Shown: one piece after another, positions 16,825 to 25,704 of the stretch
Layout: every line of letters starts with the position of its first letter
How positions within the stretch are numbered: position 1 is the first letter of the stretch
Assembly: GCA_951813605.1 (NCBI GenBank)
Contig: OX638379.1
Coordinates: 5,034,062 to 5,098,061, forward strand
DNA from: an uncultured Bryobacterales bacterium
Lineage (GTDB): Bacteria > Acidobacteriota > Terriglobia > Bryobacterales > UBA6623
Length of the DNA stretch: 64,000 bases
Reading direction: 5' to 3'
The notes under the pieces: generated by a model
What the model was told of the DNA's origin: nothing
Databases searched by the model: none
Seen by the model: only the letters and a program-made list of their open reading frames with translations
Program-made: the position numbers and the translations under genes

Positions 16825-18606
16825 CTATTGCCCGATCCCCTCTCCTTCGACTAGGGTCACTTGCTGGTTTGCATCGAACGGGCCGAATGTCTCGTCCAGT
16901 CCGCTCGGCCAGCGCACCCTGATGCGTTGGACTTGATGCTCGTCGCCAACCCCGAAGTGGAGGCGCATGTCGTTATGCGACATGTAACTGCCTCCGCTAC
17001 GCGCCTCGTCGACCTGCCGCGCCCTGCCGGCCTCCACCGTGACACGGGCCCCTATGCCCTTGCCGTTTGACTGGGCTCCCTGCAGGGCGACCAAAATCCA
17101 GTTCCTTCGCTCGCCGGCGTTTTGTAGAAGGTTTGGACGGCCATCGAGGTTGTTGATCACGATCTCGATCCCGCCGTCGTTATCGAGGTCGCCGAATGCC
17201 GCTCCGCGCGCCGACGAAGGAGTCGCTACGCCCGGGCCAGAGCGTGAAGACAGGTCTATGAAAGCGCCGTTGCGAATATTCCAGTACAGCAACTTCTTCT
17301 GGCGAAAGCGGCTGGCCAGACCGAGTTCGTCGATGTCTGGGTAGACGTGGCTGTTGACCATGAAGATGTCTTTCCAGCCGTCGTGATCGAAATCGACGAA
17401 TCCGACTCCCCAGCCAAGGTAGGTGGTGTGAATGCCGAGGCCCGCGCGGTAGGACACGTCGGTGAAGAAGCCGTGGCCCTCGTTCCGGTACAGTGACGGA
17501 ACGTCGTCGGAAAAATTGGTCTTGACTATGTCGAGCCGACCGTCGTGGTTGAAATCCGCGGCCGCTACTCCCATGCCCGCCTGCTCCTGGCCGTTTTCGT
17601 TGAGCGAGGTTCCGGACAGCAAGCCCGCGTCATCGAACGCTCCGTCACCGCGGTTCCGAAAGAGCATGCTGGGAGTCGAGTCGGCAGCAATGTAGACGTC
17701 CGTCCAGCCGTCGTCGTCGGCGTCCAGCGTCAGCACCCCGAGACCGTAGCGGTCGGCAGATCCCGCGATGCCGCTGGATTGCGAGACATCCTCGAACACG
17801 CCGCCGCCGAGATTGCGATAGAGCAAGTTCGACTCGCCCGGCAACCCGCGCGGACCGCACAGCACAGCGAGCCCCTTGTATCTGCAGAAGTTGCTCTCGC
17901 CCGGTGCGGGCGTATCGTCCAGATTCAAATCGACGTAGTTCGCGACGACTAGATCCAGCCTGCCGTCCCGGTCATAATCGAGGAACGCGCAGCCGGTTCC
18001 CCAACGCCGGCCTTCCGTCGGAAGCCCGGCCTCGCCGGTTACATCGCGAAACCGTTCTCCTTGTTCATTCTTGTAGAGCAGGTCCGGCCCGTAGTGGGTG
18101 ACGAAAAGGTCATCGAATCCGTCGTTGTCGTAGTCCCCGACGCAGACACCCTGGCCCCATGCTGTGCGAAATAGTCCCGCTTCCTGCGTGACATCCTCGA
18201 AGCGCAGGCCGCCAAGGTTGCGGAATAGTCGGCTGGTCGGCCCCGGGCTCGACTCGGCCGTAGTCCAGTGCCTTCCGTTAACGAGAAAGATATCGAGGAG
18301 CCCGTCCGCGTCAAAATCGAATAGGGCCACGCCGCTACCGGTCGTCTCGAGGATGTAGCGCTTTCCCTCGGGCCGGCCCAGGACGTGCTGGAACTCGAGT
18401 CCGGCCGCCGCCGCAACATCCTCGAAATGGACCGTCGGCGGCAACAGAGCCGTTCTGGCCAGCGGCGATTGCCGCGGTGTGCGGCCGATCACCGCGACCC
18501 CCTGTGCCGCCGCTACTTGAAGGAACACCACGCAAGCGACGGCAGCGCGTGTTCCCGCTCGCGCCGATTGCCATACCGCCGCCTGCGTTTGTAAGTTGCC
18601 CCCCAA
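16825..18606 (-). CDS. CRTAC1-like FG-GAP/UnbV repeat protein
   Basis: Exported beta-propeller protein of 593 residues from a TTG start at 18606. The TTG is preferred because AAGGA lies 5 bases upstream and it yields a signal peptide (hydrophobic AAVACVVFLQVAAAQG). The frame is open to 18777, but that extension has no signal-like N-terminus. From about residue 65 come seven FG-GAP/VCBS blades with DFDADGLLD, DYDNDGFDD, DYDRDGRLD, DADDDGWTD, DFNHDGRLD, DFDHDGWKD and DLDNDGGIE. A C-terminal ASPIC/UnbV domain (about 500-590, with VRWPSG) closes the protein. It is complete, unlike the interrupted copy at 3748-7584. It is convergent with the heptahaem cytochrome gene, 27 bases away. Confidence 0.88.
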   Translation of the reverse strand: MGGNLQTQAAVWQSARAGTRAAVACVVFLQVAAAQGVAVIGRTPRQSPLARTALLPPTVHFEDVAAAAGLEFQHVLGRPEGKRYILETTGSGVALFDFDADGLLDIFLVNGRHWTTAESSPGPTSRLFRNLGGLRFEDVTQEAGLFRTAWGQGVCVGDYDNDGFDDLFVTHYGPDLLYKNEQGERFRDVTGEAGLPTEGRRWGTGCAFLDYDRDGRLDLVVANYVDLNLDDTPAPGESNFCRYKGLAVLCGPRGLPGESNLLYRNLGGGVFEDVSQSSGIAGSADRYGLGVLTLDADDDGWTDVYIAADSTPSMLFRNRGDGAFDDAGLLSGTSLNENGQEQAGMGVAAADFNHDGRLDIVKTNFSDDVPSLYRNEGHGFFTDVSYRAGLGIHTTYLGWGVGFVDFDHDGWKDIFMVNSHVYPDIDELGLASRFRQKKLLYWNIRNGAFIDLSSRSGPGVATPSSARGAAFGDLDNDGGIEIVINNLDGRPNLLQNAGERRNWILVALQGAQSNGKGIGARVTVEAGRARQVDEARSGGSYMSHNDMRLHFGVGDEHQVQRIRVRWPSGLDETFGPFDANQQVTLVEGEGIGQ

Positions 18607-18828
18607 CGTATTCCTTGTGTCTACTCGCAGGGCGCTTCGCCGTGGCCCTGCAAGGGCTGCAACGGATTGTGCGAGGCCGAGCTTAGGCTGGTTCAACAGG
18701 CAGCCTCCCGAACAGTCTAGCTGGAGTTCCCCAAACCCGTCAGAGGCGCTTGCCGCCCGGCAACTCCGAGCAGGCATTCCCGCCGGATCGCCCAGGCAGT
18801 ATTCGACGAACGCTGTCCGGCGTCGCTA

Positions 18829-20409
18829 CTAGACCCGCTCATGGTCTACTAGCCGCCGGGTGAATTCCTTCATCCGGCGGTCCATGTCCTCCACTCGCTC
18901 CGGCTCCTGGTCCGCGAGGTTGACCTGCTCCGTTGGATCCTCGCGCAAGTTGTACAGTTCCGGCCCCTCCTTGGTGATAGCGCTTCTGTCAGAGACGCGC
19001 GCCCGGGAATTCTCGACGAACCAGTGGTAGCTCCACTCGTCGTGGCGGATCGAGATGCTTTCGTTGTAGTGACAGCATACCGCCTCCTCGCGGATCTTCT
19101 CCTCGTCACCGCGAATCAACGGCATCAGGCTCTGCGAAGTCATATGCGTCGGCTTTTCGATACCCAGCCAATCAAGAATTGTCGCCGTCACGTCCGTCTG
19201 CTGCGTGTACGAGTCGACGCGGTCCGCGCCGCTTCCGGACGGGTCCCGGATCATGAGGAACGTCCTCGCCAGTTCCTCGTATCCCCAAGGTCGTACCTTG
19301 CGCACGATACCGTGATCTCCGAACGGTTCGCCGTGGTCGGTCATGACGGCGATCATGGTGTTGTCGTACATCCCCAACCGGCGGACCTCGTCAAGGAAAT
19401 ACCCGACCCAGGCGTCCACGAAGCGGATTACCGCGCCATAGAGCGCTAGCAGTTGGCGCATCTCTTCCGCGTCTAGGTAGCCGTCGCTGTCGCCCGGGAC
19501 AGGGCAGATGTTGCGCGCCGGCCAGCTCGCGAAGTCCGGATCCACGAGTTTCAGATAGCTCTCGGGCGGGTCCCACGGCTCGTGCGGGCAGAAGTTGTCG
19601 ACCCAGAGAAAGAGGTTTTCCCTGCGCGGCTGGTCCTCGAGCCAGCTAATTGCCGATTGCATCACGCGAGGCGTGAAGTGGTCTTCATCTGTTCTCCACG
19701 AGTGCCTGTTGGCAAGGTAGGTGCGGGTCTCGTTGGATTCGTTGGGTCGCGTGCCACGAGGCTTCCACCAAGGCTTGACATCGATCGCCGAGACGATCGA
19801 TGGGTCGCGCACGTACGGATCCTGTTCTTGCCCGCGAATCCATTTCACATCGTCGAAGCCTCGGCTGAATCCGTAGGACGGCTTGTGCAGGTGGTAGACG
19901 TCGCTCACCAGCGAGGTCCGGAACCCTTCGCTCCAAAGGATCTCGGGCAGCAAAGGATGGTCTTCCGGGTACAGTACCTGCCAGCGGCGGAACGGGTAGG
20001 TGAACCGTCCGGTGTGCAGGCTGGTGCGCACAGGCACGGTAGGCAGCCCTTCGGGATACGAATGGGTGAAGAACGTCGATTCTGACGCGAACTTGTCGAG
20101 ATTCGGGGTCGGTGCCTTCGAATTGCCGAACGCCCCGAGGTAGTCCCAGCGGAAGCTGTCGAGCATCAGGACGATGACATTCTTACCGTCCCAGCTGTGG
20201 CGGGTGGCAGGGCCCCAGGCAGGCGGCCTGAACACCAGCTCGCGGCCCGGGAGCTTGTAGGCCGCATGGTCGAAATCGCTGACGGCTGTTGGTCGGGCGC
20301 CGTCCTCGGATCCGTCGCCGCATCCCCACAGGACCGGAGAGGACGCCAGCAGTGCGGCGGCTGAACTTCTAGCGAATCGGCGGCGGGTTGGCTGGTTCTT
20401 GCCCTGCAT
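18829..20409 (-). CDS. Sulfatase-fold lipoprotein with Thr at the formylglycine position
   Basis: Alkaline-phosphatase-superfamily hydrolase of 526 residues. The ATG at 20409 gives MQGKNQPTRRRFARSS, a Tat-like RRRFARS motif, then a lipobox (VLWGC), so it is probably a Tat-exported lipoprotein. Metal ligands are in place: MLDSFRWD near residue 83 and TDHGEPFGDHG near residue 365. The sulfatase signature C/S-x-P-x-R, however, reads TVPVR before TSLHTG, so the residue normally converted to formylglycine is Thr. Thr is the nucleophile of nucleotide pyrophosphatase/phosphodiesterases in this superfamily, so a phosphodiesterase, phosphonate or other non-sulfatase activity is possible. The C-terminal ELYNLREDP motif is typical of sulfatases. 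A frame extension upstream to 20493 is unlikely to be translated. Confidence 0.85.
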   Translation of the reverse strand: MQGKNQPTRRRFARSSAAALLASSPVLWGCGDGSEDGARPTAVSDFDHAAYKLPGRELVFRPPAWGPATRHSWDGKNVIVLMLDSFRWDYLGAFGNSKAPTPNLDKFASESTFFTHSYPEGLPTVPVRTSLHTGRFTYPFRRWQVLYPEDHPLLPEILWSEGFRTSLVSDVYHLHKPSYGFSRGFDDVKWIRGQEQDPYVRDPSIVSAIDVKPWWKPRGTRPNESNETRTYLANRHSWRTDEDHFTPRVMQSAISWLEDQPRRENLFLWVDNFCPHEPWDPPESYLKLVDPDFASWPARNICPVPGDSDGYLDAEEMRQLLALYGAVIRFVDAWVGYFLDEVRRLGMYDNTMIAVMTDHGEPFGDHGIVRKVRPWGYEELARTFLMIRDPSGSGADRVDSYTQQTDVTATILDWLGIEKPTHMTSQSLMPLIRGDEEKIREEAVCCHYNESISIRHDEWSYHWFVENSRARVSDRSAITKEGPELYNLREDPTEQVNLADQEPERVEDMDRRMKEFTRRLVDHERV

Positions 20410-20420
20410 CGGAAAAGACC

Positions 20421-20426
20421 ATAATA
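20421..20426 (-). promoter_or_regulatory. Candidate -10 element (TATTAT) for the sulfatase-fold gene
   Basis: On the minus strand, CGTATTATGG places a TATTAT 11 bases before the ATG at 20409. The same CGTATTAT occurs before the small secreted gene at 55515. Confidence 0.35.
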
Positions 20427-20634
20427 CGGCGATCAGCCACAGGAGGAGCGAGATGCCTCGCCGGCAGCAGGTGATTCCATCGAGACAATCCATCCCGCAC
20501 CGCAGTCTTCAGTTCTCGAGAATCGCAAGCTTCCACAGCAAGCGGATCTCGACTGATCCCGCGGAACATTGTGTCCCCGGTTCCGATTTGAGACCTGAAT
20601 CGATCTTCGACGGCACATGTAAAATGGGGCCGTG

Positions 20635-23271
20635 ATGCGAATGTGGCCGATCGCAGTCGCAGGGGCCATGCAGCTGGCGGCGGCGACTCCGGAGGCGGAG
20701 TTCTTCGAGTCGAGGGTCCGCCCAGTTTTCGCCGGGCGCTGCTACGGCTGTCACGCCGAGAACGCCACTGCCGGCCTTCGGCTCGACTCCCGCGCGGGAA
20801 TACTGAAAGGCGGGAAATCAGGCCCCGCGATCAAGCCCGGCGATCCGGAGAACAGCATCCTGCTCCACGCCCTCAAGGGCGTCAAGGGTCGCATGGGCAT
20901 GCCTCCACTCGGGGAACGGCTAGAGGCCCGCGAGGTTGATTCCCTCACGCGGTGGATCGCCATGGGTGCGCCGTGGCCGATATCTCCGCGCGAGTTCTTC
21001 CAAGCCCGCGTGCAACCGCTGCTCGAAGCGAAATGCCTCGGATGCCACGTCACGGAACCGCAAGGCGGCCTGCGCATGAATTCCCGCGACGCGCTGCTCG
21101 AGGGCGGCAAGTCCGGTCCCGCGCTTGTCGCGGGGAATCCCGAGGCGAGCTTGCTAGTACGTGCGGTCCGGTTCCAGCACGAGCTCAAGATGCCCCCGAC
21201 AGGACCGTTGTCCCAAAACGAAGTGGACGACTTGGTGCGCTGGATCGCGGACGGCGCGGTCTGGGCGAATGCCGCTGAGCCCGATTTGAAGCCGTACGTC
21301 ATCAGTGACGAGCACCGCTCGCATTGGGCTTTCCAGCCTCTGTCGGCCGTGCCGGTTCCGAGTCCGGCGGCAGCGGGCTCGGCAGCCAACGCAATTGACC
21401 GCTTCCTTCTGGCAAAGCTCGAGAACGAGGGCTTGCAGCTCTCCCCGCCGGCCAGCAAGCGAGTATTGATTCGGCGTGTGACCTACGACCTCGCCGGCCT
21501 GCCGCCGACGCCTGCCGAGATGGACGACTTCCTGGCCGACAACTCCGGTGCCGCCTACGCCGGATTAGTGGAAAGGCTTCTCGACTCCCCCCGCTATGGC
21601 GAGCGCTGGGGGCGTCACTGGCTGGACTTGGTGCGCTATGCGGACACTGCCGGGGACGCCAGCGACTTTCCTGTGCCTGAGGCCTACAAGTACCGTAACT
21701 ATGTCATCGATTCGTTCCGGCACGACAAGCCGTACGACCAGTTCGTGCGCGAGCAGATTGCAGGCGACCTGCTGGAATCCAAGACCGAGGAAGAGAGGTG
21801 GAAGCGCATTGTCGCGACTGGCTACCTCGCGATCTCCAGGCGAATTGGCGTCGGCCCGCACCGGCTTCGCCATATCACTCTCGAAGACACCATCGACAAC
21901 CTCGGCAAGACGTTCTTAGGGCTCAGCGTGCAGTGCGCGCGATGCCACGACCACAAGTTCGATCCCATTCCGACTGCTGACTATTACAGCCTTTACGGGA
22001 TCCTTGATAGTTCGATTTTCCCGCATCCCGGCGCGGAGGCCTTGCCCTACCGCAGCGACTTCGTCTATCGCGTGGGCAGCCAGACCGCCAAGGAGATCCG
22101 GGCCTCGTACGCGGCGAAGCTGACCGAGTGGAACGATAGGGAGCGCGAAAAATTTCGCGAGTACCAGTCCTTCCAGAACAAGCTGATCACCACGCCGGGG
22201 CGGACGCGCGAGGTTGCTTGGGCAGAGCTTCAGGAGCTTCGCGCGGAGCGCGCGGTGTTTGCGCGGACGGAACCTCCCCTCGAGACGGCGTACGCCATTC
22301 AGGAGGGGGCGTCGCGGGACTCGCCTATCCACCGGGCCGGCGACCCGAAGGCACCGGGCCCAAAAGTGCGCCGCGGCTTCCTGCAGATTCTAGGAGGGGC
22401 GAAGCTACCGCCCGGGTACGAGGGAAGCGGACGCCGGCTGCTGGCCGATTGGATCGCCGACCCGCACAACCCGCTGACTGCCCGGGTGATGGTCAACCGT
22501 ATCTGGCATCACCACTTCGGTGCCGGATTAGTGCGCACCGCGAGCGACTTCGGCGTGCGCGGCACTCCCCCGACGCATCCCCATCTGCTGGACTACCTTG
22601 CGCAATACTTCATCGACAGCGGCTGGTCCGTCAAGGCGATGCATCGGCTGATCCTGCATTCGAAGGCATATCGGCAGGCCAGTTTCGACATCGATTCGAA
22701 CTTCGAGAAGGATCCTCAGAACCGGCTTGTATGGAAATCCAATCGACGCCGACTCGACGCGGAGCAGATCCGGGACTCGATCCTCGCTTTCAGCGGCGAC
22801 CTAGACCTTTCGTTGGGAGGGCGACATCCGTTCGCGCATCGGCAGACGTACTTCTACCGACAGCACGAGCCTTTCTCGGAGTTCTTCCCCACGAACCGCA
22901 GGTCGGTCTACATCATGCAGCCGCGCATCCAGAAGCATCCCTACTTGGATCTGTTCGACGGGCCGGATGGGAACCAGCCGATGAGCGAGCGCAAGTCCAC
23001 GACGACGACTCTCCAAGCGCTGTACCTGATGAATGCGGAATTCATTCACCAGCAGGCTCGGGCGATGGCCGAGCGCTGGAGCGCGAATGACGGCGGTCGG
23101 GATGGCTTCCTCGAACGAGCCACGAGGGCAATCTACGGCCGTCCAACGGACTCGGAGGAGATGGACAGGGCGTTGTCATACTTTGCCGAAGCCTCGGGAA
23201 GCGAGCAGCACAAGCGCGCCGGCCTTCTGCGGGCGATGCTAGCGAGCAACGAATTCCTGTTTGTGGATTGA
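20635..23271 (+). CDS. Planctomycete-type cytochrome / DUF1549 / DUF1553 protein
   Basis: Exported protein of 878 residues. A short signal region (1-18) is followed by two tandem Planctomycete-type cytochrome c domains (about 22-105 and 115-210). Each has one haem site (CYGCH, CLGCH), a GGKSGPA motif and a distal MPP methionine region. A DUF1549 domain (about 250-450, with YDLAGLPPTP and RYGERWGRHWLD) and a DUF1553 domain (about 580-860, with NRIWHHHFG) complete the family architecture. Such proteins are abundant in Planctomycetota and Acidobacteriota, and are usually encoded beside a DUF1501 partner with sulfatases and glycosidases. Here the partner is absent and a receptor remnant follows instead. 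The ATG at 20635 is preferred to the GTG one codon earlier. TAAAAT at 20620-20625 is a candidate -10. Confidence 0.92.
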   Translation: MRMWPIAVAGAMQLAAATPEAEFFESRVRPVFAGRCYGCHAENATAGLRLDSRAGILKGGKSGPAIKPGDPENSILLHALKGVKGRMGMPPLGERLEAREVDSLTRWIAMGAPWPISPREFFQARVQPLLEAKCLGCHVTEPQGGLRMNSRDALLEGGKSGPALVAGNPEASLLVRAVRFQHELKMPPTGPLSQNEVDDLVRWIADGAVWANAAEPDLKPYVISDEHRSHWAFQPLSAVPVPSPAAAGSAANAIDRFLLAKLENEGLQLSPPASKRVLIRRVTYDLAGLPPTPAEMDDFLADNSGAAYAGLVERLLDSPRYGERWGRHWLDLVRYADTAGDASDFPVPEAYKYRNYVIDSFRHDKPYDQFVREQIAGDLLESKTEEERWKRIVATGYLAISRRIGVGPHRLRHITLEDTIDNLGKTFLGLSVQCARCHDHKFDPIPTADYYSLYGILDSSIFPHPGAEALPYRSDFVYRVGSQTAKEIRASYAAKLTEWNDREREKFREYQSFQNKLITTPGRTREVAWAELQELRAERAVFARTEPPLETAYAIQEGASRDSPIHRAGDPKAPGPKVRRGFLQILGGAKLPPGYEGSGRRLLADWIADPHNPLTARVMVNRIWHHHFGAGLVRTASDFGVRGTPPTHPHLLDYLAQYFIDSGWSVKAMHRLILHSKAYRQASFDIDSNFEKDPQNRLVWKSNRRRLDAEQIRDSILAFSGDLDLSLGGRHPFAHRQTYFYRQHEPFSEFFPTNRRSVYIMQPRIQKHPYLDLFDGPDGNQPMSERKSTTTTLQALYLMNAEFIHQQARAMAERWSANDGGRDGFLERATRAIYGRPTDSEEMDRALSYFAEASGSEQHKRAGLLRAMLASNEFLFVD

Positions 23272-23384
23272 CTCGGAAAGAGCGGGGATCCGTGCAGTCT
23301 CCCCTCGCAGCTCTGGGTTGATTCTCGTTGCTCCAGGCCCGCCGCGGAGTGTGGCGGAAATTGAAGGCCACTCCGGTCGGACCC

Positions 23385-24008
23385 GCTCGAAGCCCGCTCG
23401 GCAGCGGCGAGAAACTCTTGGGTTCGGCGACGGGCGCGGCGGACAAGCTCGTGTCCCGCTGGGGCATCGAGGGCATCACGACGTTCCAAGCCGGCTTCCC
23501 TATTCGGCTGGCCTCCGCGCCGAACCGCAGCGGTTCGTTCGGCAGCGGTTCCCGCCCCAATAGCACCGGCCAGAGTGCCAGGACGGCGGGTCCGGCGCAG
23601 TCTCGTCTCGGCAAATGGTTCGACACCTCCGTGTTTTCTCCGCCGGCCTCGTTCACATTTGGCAATGTGTCTCGCACCCTCCCGGATATGCGCGCGCACG
23701 GCACCAACAACTACGATTTCGCCGTCTTCAAGAACACCGAGCCGAGCGAGAGCGCCACGCTTCAATTCAGGGCCGAGTTCTTCAACCTGTTCAACCGCGT
23801 GCAGTTCGGCTTCCCCGGGCAGGTGCTGGGACCGGCTCAGTTTGGTGTTGTCAGTAGCCAGGTCAACGACCCGCGCCTGATACAGCTCGTGCTGCGATTG
23901 AACTGGCAGGGGTCCGATTCGGCGGCTTTCGATGAATGGCGGACCCGAGCGAGCCGGGCCGGCGGCCAGCGATTCCGACCGCGCTTTTCTCGCGCCGATC
24001 AATCCTGA
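23385..24008 (+). pseudogene. C-terminal remnant of a TonB-dependent receptor
   Basis: About 205 codons match only the last fifth of an Oar-type receptor. SPLGSGEKLLGS and GIEGITTFQAGFPI correspond to the GKGRKFASN and FNGVTTLESGF region of the intact receptor at 8520-11891, and RAEFFNLFNRVQFGFP corresponds to its penultimate strands. There is no plug, no signal peptide and no ribosome site. The similarity starts abruptly near 23385, about 115 bases after the DUF1553 stop. The frame also runs about 30 residues past the normal barrel end (VLRLNW), so the natural stop has been lost. It is best explained as a deletion remnant rather than a functional small protein. Confidence 0.75.
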
Positions 24009-24181
24009 GACGGCGGCAGAGGGAGCGTCCTTTCCAGGAATCGATGGACCTGCCACGGGCTAAGGTCTCGCACCCGGCCAGTCGCCGACCCTGTTGGGCT
24101 TCTTGAACAATTCGCCTCTCGATTCGATTCCGGAAACGCGACTGCGCATCGCCGTCAAGAGTTGCGTCGCCACGTAACGGG

Positions 24182-24187
24182 TAGAAT
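24182..24187 (+). promoter_or_regulatory. Candidate -10 element (TAGAAT) for the DUF1080 gene
   Basis: GGGTAGAATCG lies 22 bases before the ATG at 24210, with a GGAGG ribosome site (24200-24204) in between. No clear -35 is seen. Confidence 0.4.
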
Positions 24188-24209
24188 CGAACGAAGTCTG
24201 GAGGTTCCC

Positions 24210-25280
24210 ATGAGTTTGACCCGAACAGTTCTAGCGGCGCTGCCCCTGGCGGTGCTCTTCGCAACGCAGGCGGGGGCGCAGTCTACCCGGCGATGGAAAA
24301 TTCACGACATGACTCGTCCGGTTCCCGCCAAGGTCGACGCCAGCTTGCCTTTGCCCGTGCCTCCCCCGTCCGATGCCGTCGTGCTGTTCGACGGGACCGA
24401 TCTGTCCAAGTGGCGCGCTGCGGACGGAAGTCCGGCCAAATGGACCATCAACGACGGGAGCCTGACTGCGGTCGCCGGCGGCGGCGCGGTCTACACGCGG
24501 GACGGCTACGGCGACATCCAGCTCCATGTGGAGTGGGCAGCGCCTTCACCGGGCCGCGGCCAAGGCCAGGGCCGCGGCAACAGCGGGGTTTTCCTCATGA
24601 GCAAGTACGAGGTCCAGGTGCTTGATTCGCGCGATAACGTCAGCTACGCCGACGGGCAGGCGGCTGCCGTGTACGGCCAGTACCCGCCCCTGGTCAACGC
24701 CAGCCGGCCGGCAGGCGAATGGCAGGCTTACGACATTGTGTTCCGTCGCCCGCGCTTCCGTCCCGACGGTTCGGTCGCCCAGCCGGCGCGCATCACGGTG
24801 TTTCACAACGGCGTGCTCGTGCAAGACAACTCCGAAGTGTGGGGACCTACAGGTTGGCTGCAACACCTCCCGTACAAGTCGCACCCCGATCGCCTGCCGC
24901 TCTACCTCCAGGACCACGGCAACCCGGTGCTGTACCGGAACATATGGCTGCGCGAACTCGACGAGGAGCCCCGACGCGGGCCGGATCGCCACCAGACCAA
25001 GCCCTTGATTACGATGGCTCCGGCGATGCTCGACCGCTACGTGGGCAAGTACGGCCAAGGCATCGGCCAGGAGGTGCTCGTCAGCAGGCAGGGCGAGACG
25101 CTATACGCGAAGTTCGGCCTGCTGGCGCCGCTCGCGCTGCTCCCCCATTCGAAGGAGGAGTTCTCGCTTCGGTGGACGGCGGCGACGGTCATGTTCGACC
25201 TCGCCGACGACGGGGTGCCTCGGAGCCTGACCTTTCACATAGGAGGCGACGCGAGGCCCGCGGCTAGGATGGCCGACTGA
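24210..25280 (+). CDS. Secreted DUF1080 (3-keto-disaccharide hydrolase-like) protein
   Basis: Exported protein of 356 residues. A signal peptide (1-23, ending AGAQ) is followed by a DUF1080 jelly-roll domain (about 50-255) with the family marks LFDGTDLSKW, NSGVFL, YEVQVLD and LYLQDHG. Some DUF1080 members hydrolyse 3-keto-glucosides, while others are thought to bind glycans, so an extracellular carbohydrate role is reasonable but not shown. A C-terminal beta-strand region of some 80 residues (from about 270) is not part of the usual domain. The start is well supported by GGAGG 5 bases before the ATG. It stands alone after the receptor remnant, near other polysaccharide-related exported proteins. 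Confidence 0.88.
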   Translation: MSLTRTVLAALPLAVLFATQAGAQSTRRWKIHDMTRPVPAKVDASLPLPVPPPSDAVVLFDGTDLSKWRAADGSPAKWTINDGSLTAVAGGGAVYTRDGYGDIQLHVEWAAPSPGRGQGQGRGNSGVFLMSKYEVQVLDSRDNVSYADGQAAAVYGQYPPLVNASRPAGEWQAYDIVFRRPRFRPDGSVAQPARITVFHNGVLVQDNSEVWGPTGWLQHLPYKSHPDRLPLYLQDHGNPVLYRNIWLRELDEEPRRGPDRHQTKPLITMAPAMLDRYVGKYGQGIGQEVLVSRQGETLYAKFGLLAPLALLPHSKEEFSLRWTAATVMFDLADDGVPRSLTFHIGGDARPAARMAD

Positions 25281-25704
25281 TTGCGGTGACCCTGCACCTG
25301 CCAGCACTGGCGCATAGCGGAGGAGCCGCGTCACGGGAGATGCCGCAGTGTTTTTATCCAGGCGCCATGCTGCCCGGCTCGCCGGGCTATTGGCGGATTT
25401 GAACTAGTCCGGACCCGAATCCCGGAGTTGAAGAGCGGAGGCTTGCGATTGCCTGAGGGCCGGGATCATTGCGAACAGAGGTCTTCAACGAGCTACGGGT
25501 TCGGGCCACCCTGCGCAAATCGAAGCGGTTGAGGCGGTGGCTGCGGGGAACTCCCTGGGGAGGCCGCCCGCGTGTTGCTCCGTGCCAGCAAAGCCTTGCC
25601 GGAGGCAGATCAAGGAAGGGCGCAGCGGCGGCGCGCCGGGTGCTCGGGCAGGCCCTTACCGAAGTCAACCGACTCATTCAGAAGGTCGGCGCACTCGGGA
25701 TGAT
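25281..25704. other. Intergenic region with a repeated palindrome
   Basis: No convincing gene is present; short frames on both strands have arginine-rich, low-quality translations. It contains the GC-rich palindrome at 25371-25388. It separates the convergent DUF1080 and beta-helix genes. Confidence 0.45.
25371..25388 (+). repeat. GC-rich palindrome, second copy
   Basis: GCCCGGC/GCCGGGC stem (25372-25387) with a TC centre; 18 of 19 bases match the copy at 11941. Both lie downstream of exported-protein genes. Confidence 0.4.

Noticed and set aside
25393..25405. GTTCAAATCCGCC on the minus strand, resembling a tRNA T-loop.
   Set aside because: The T-stem cannot pair (the 5' side reads ACTAG against CCGCC) and no acceptor, D or anticodon arm is found upstream.
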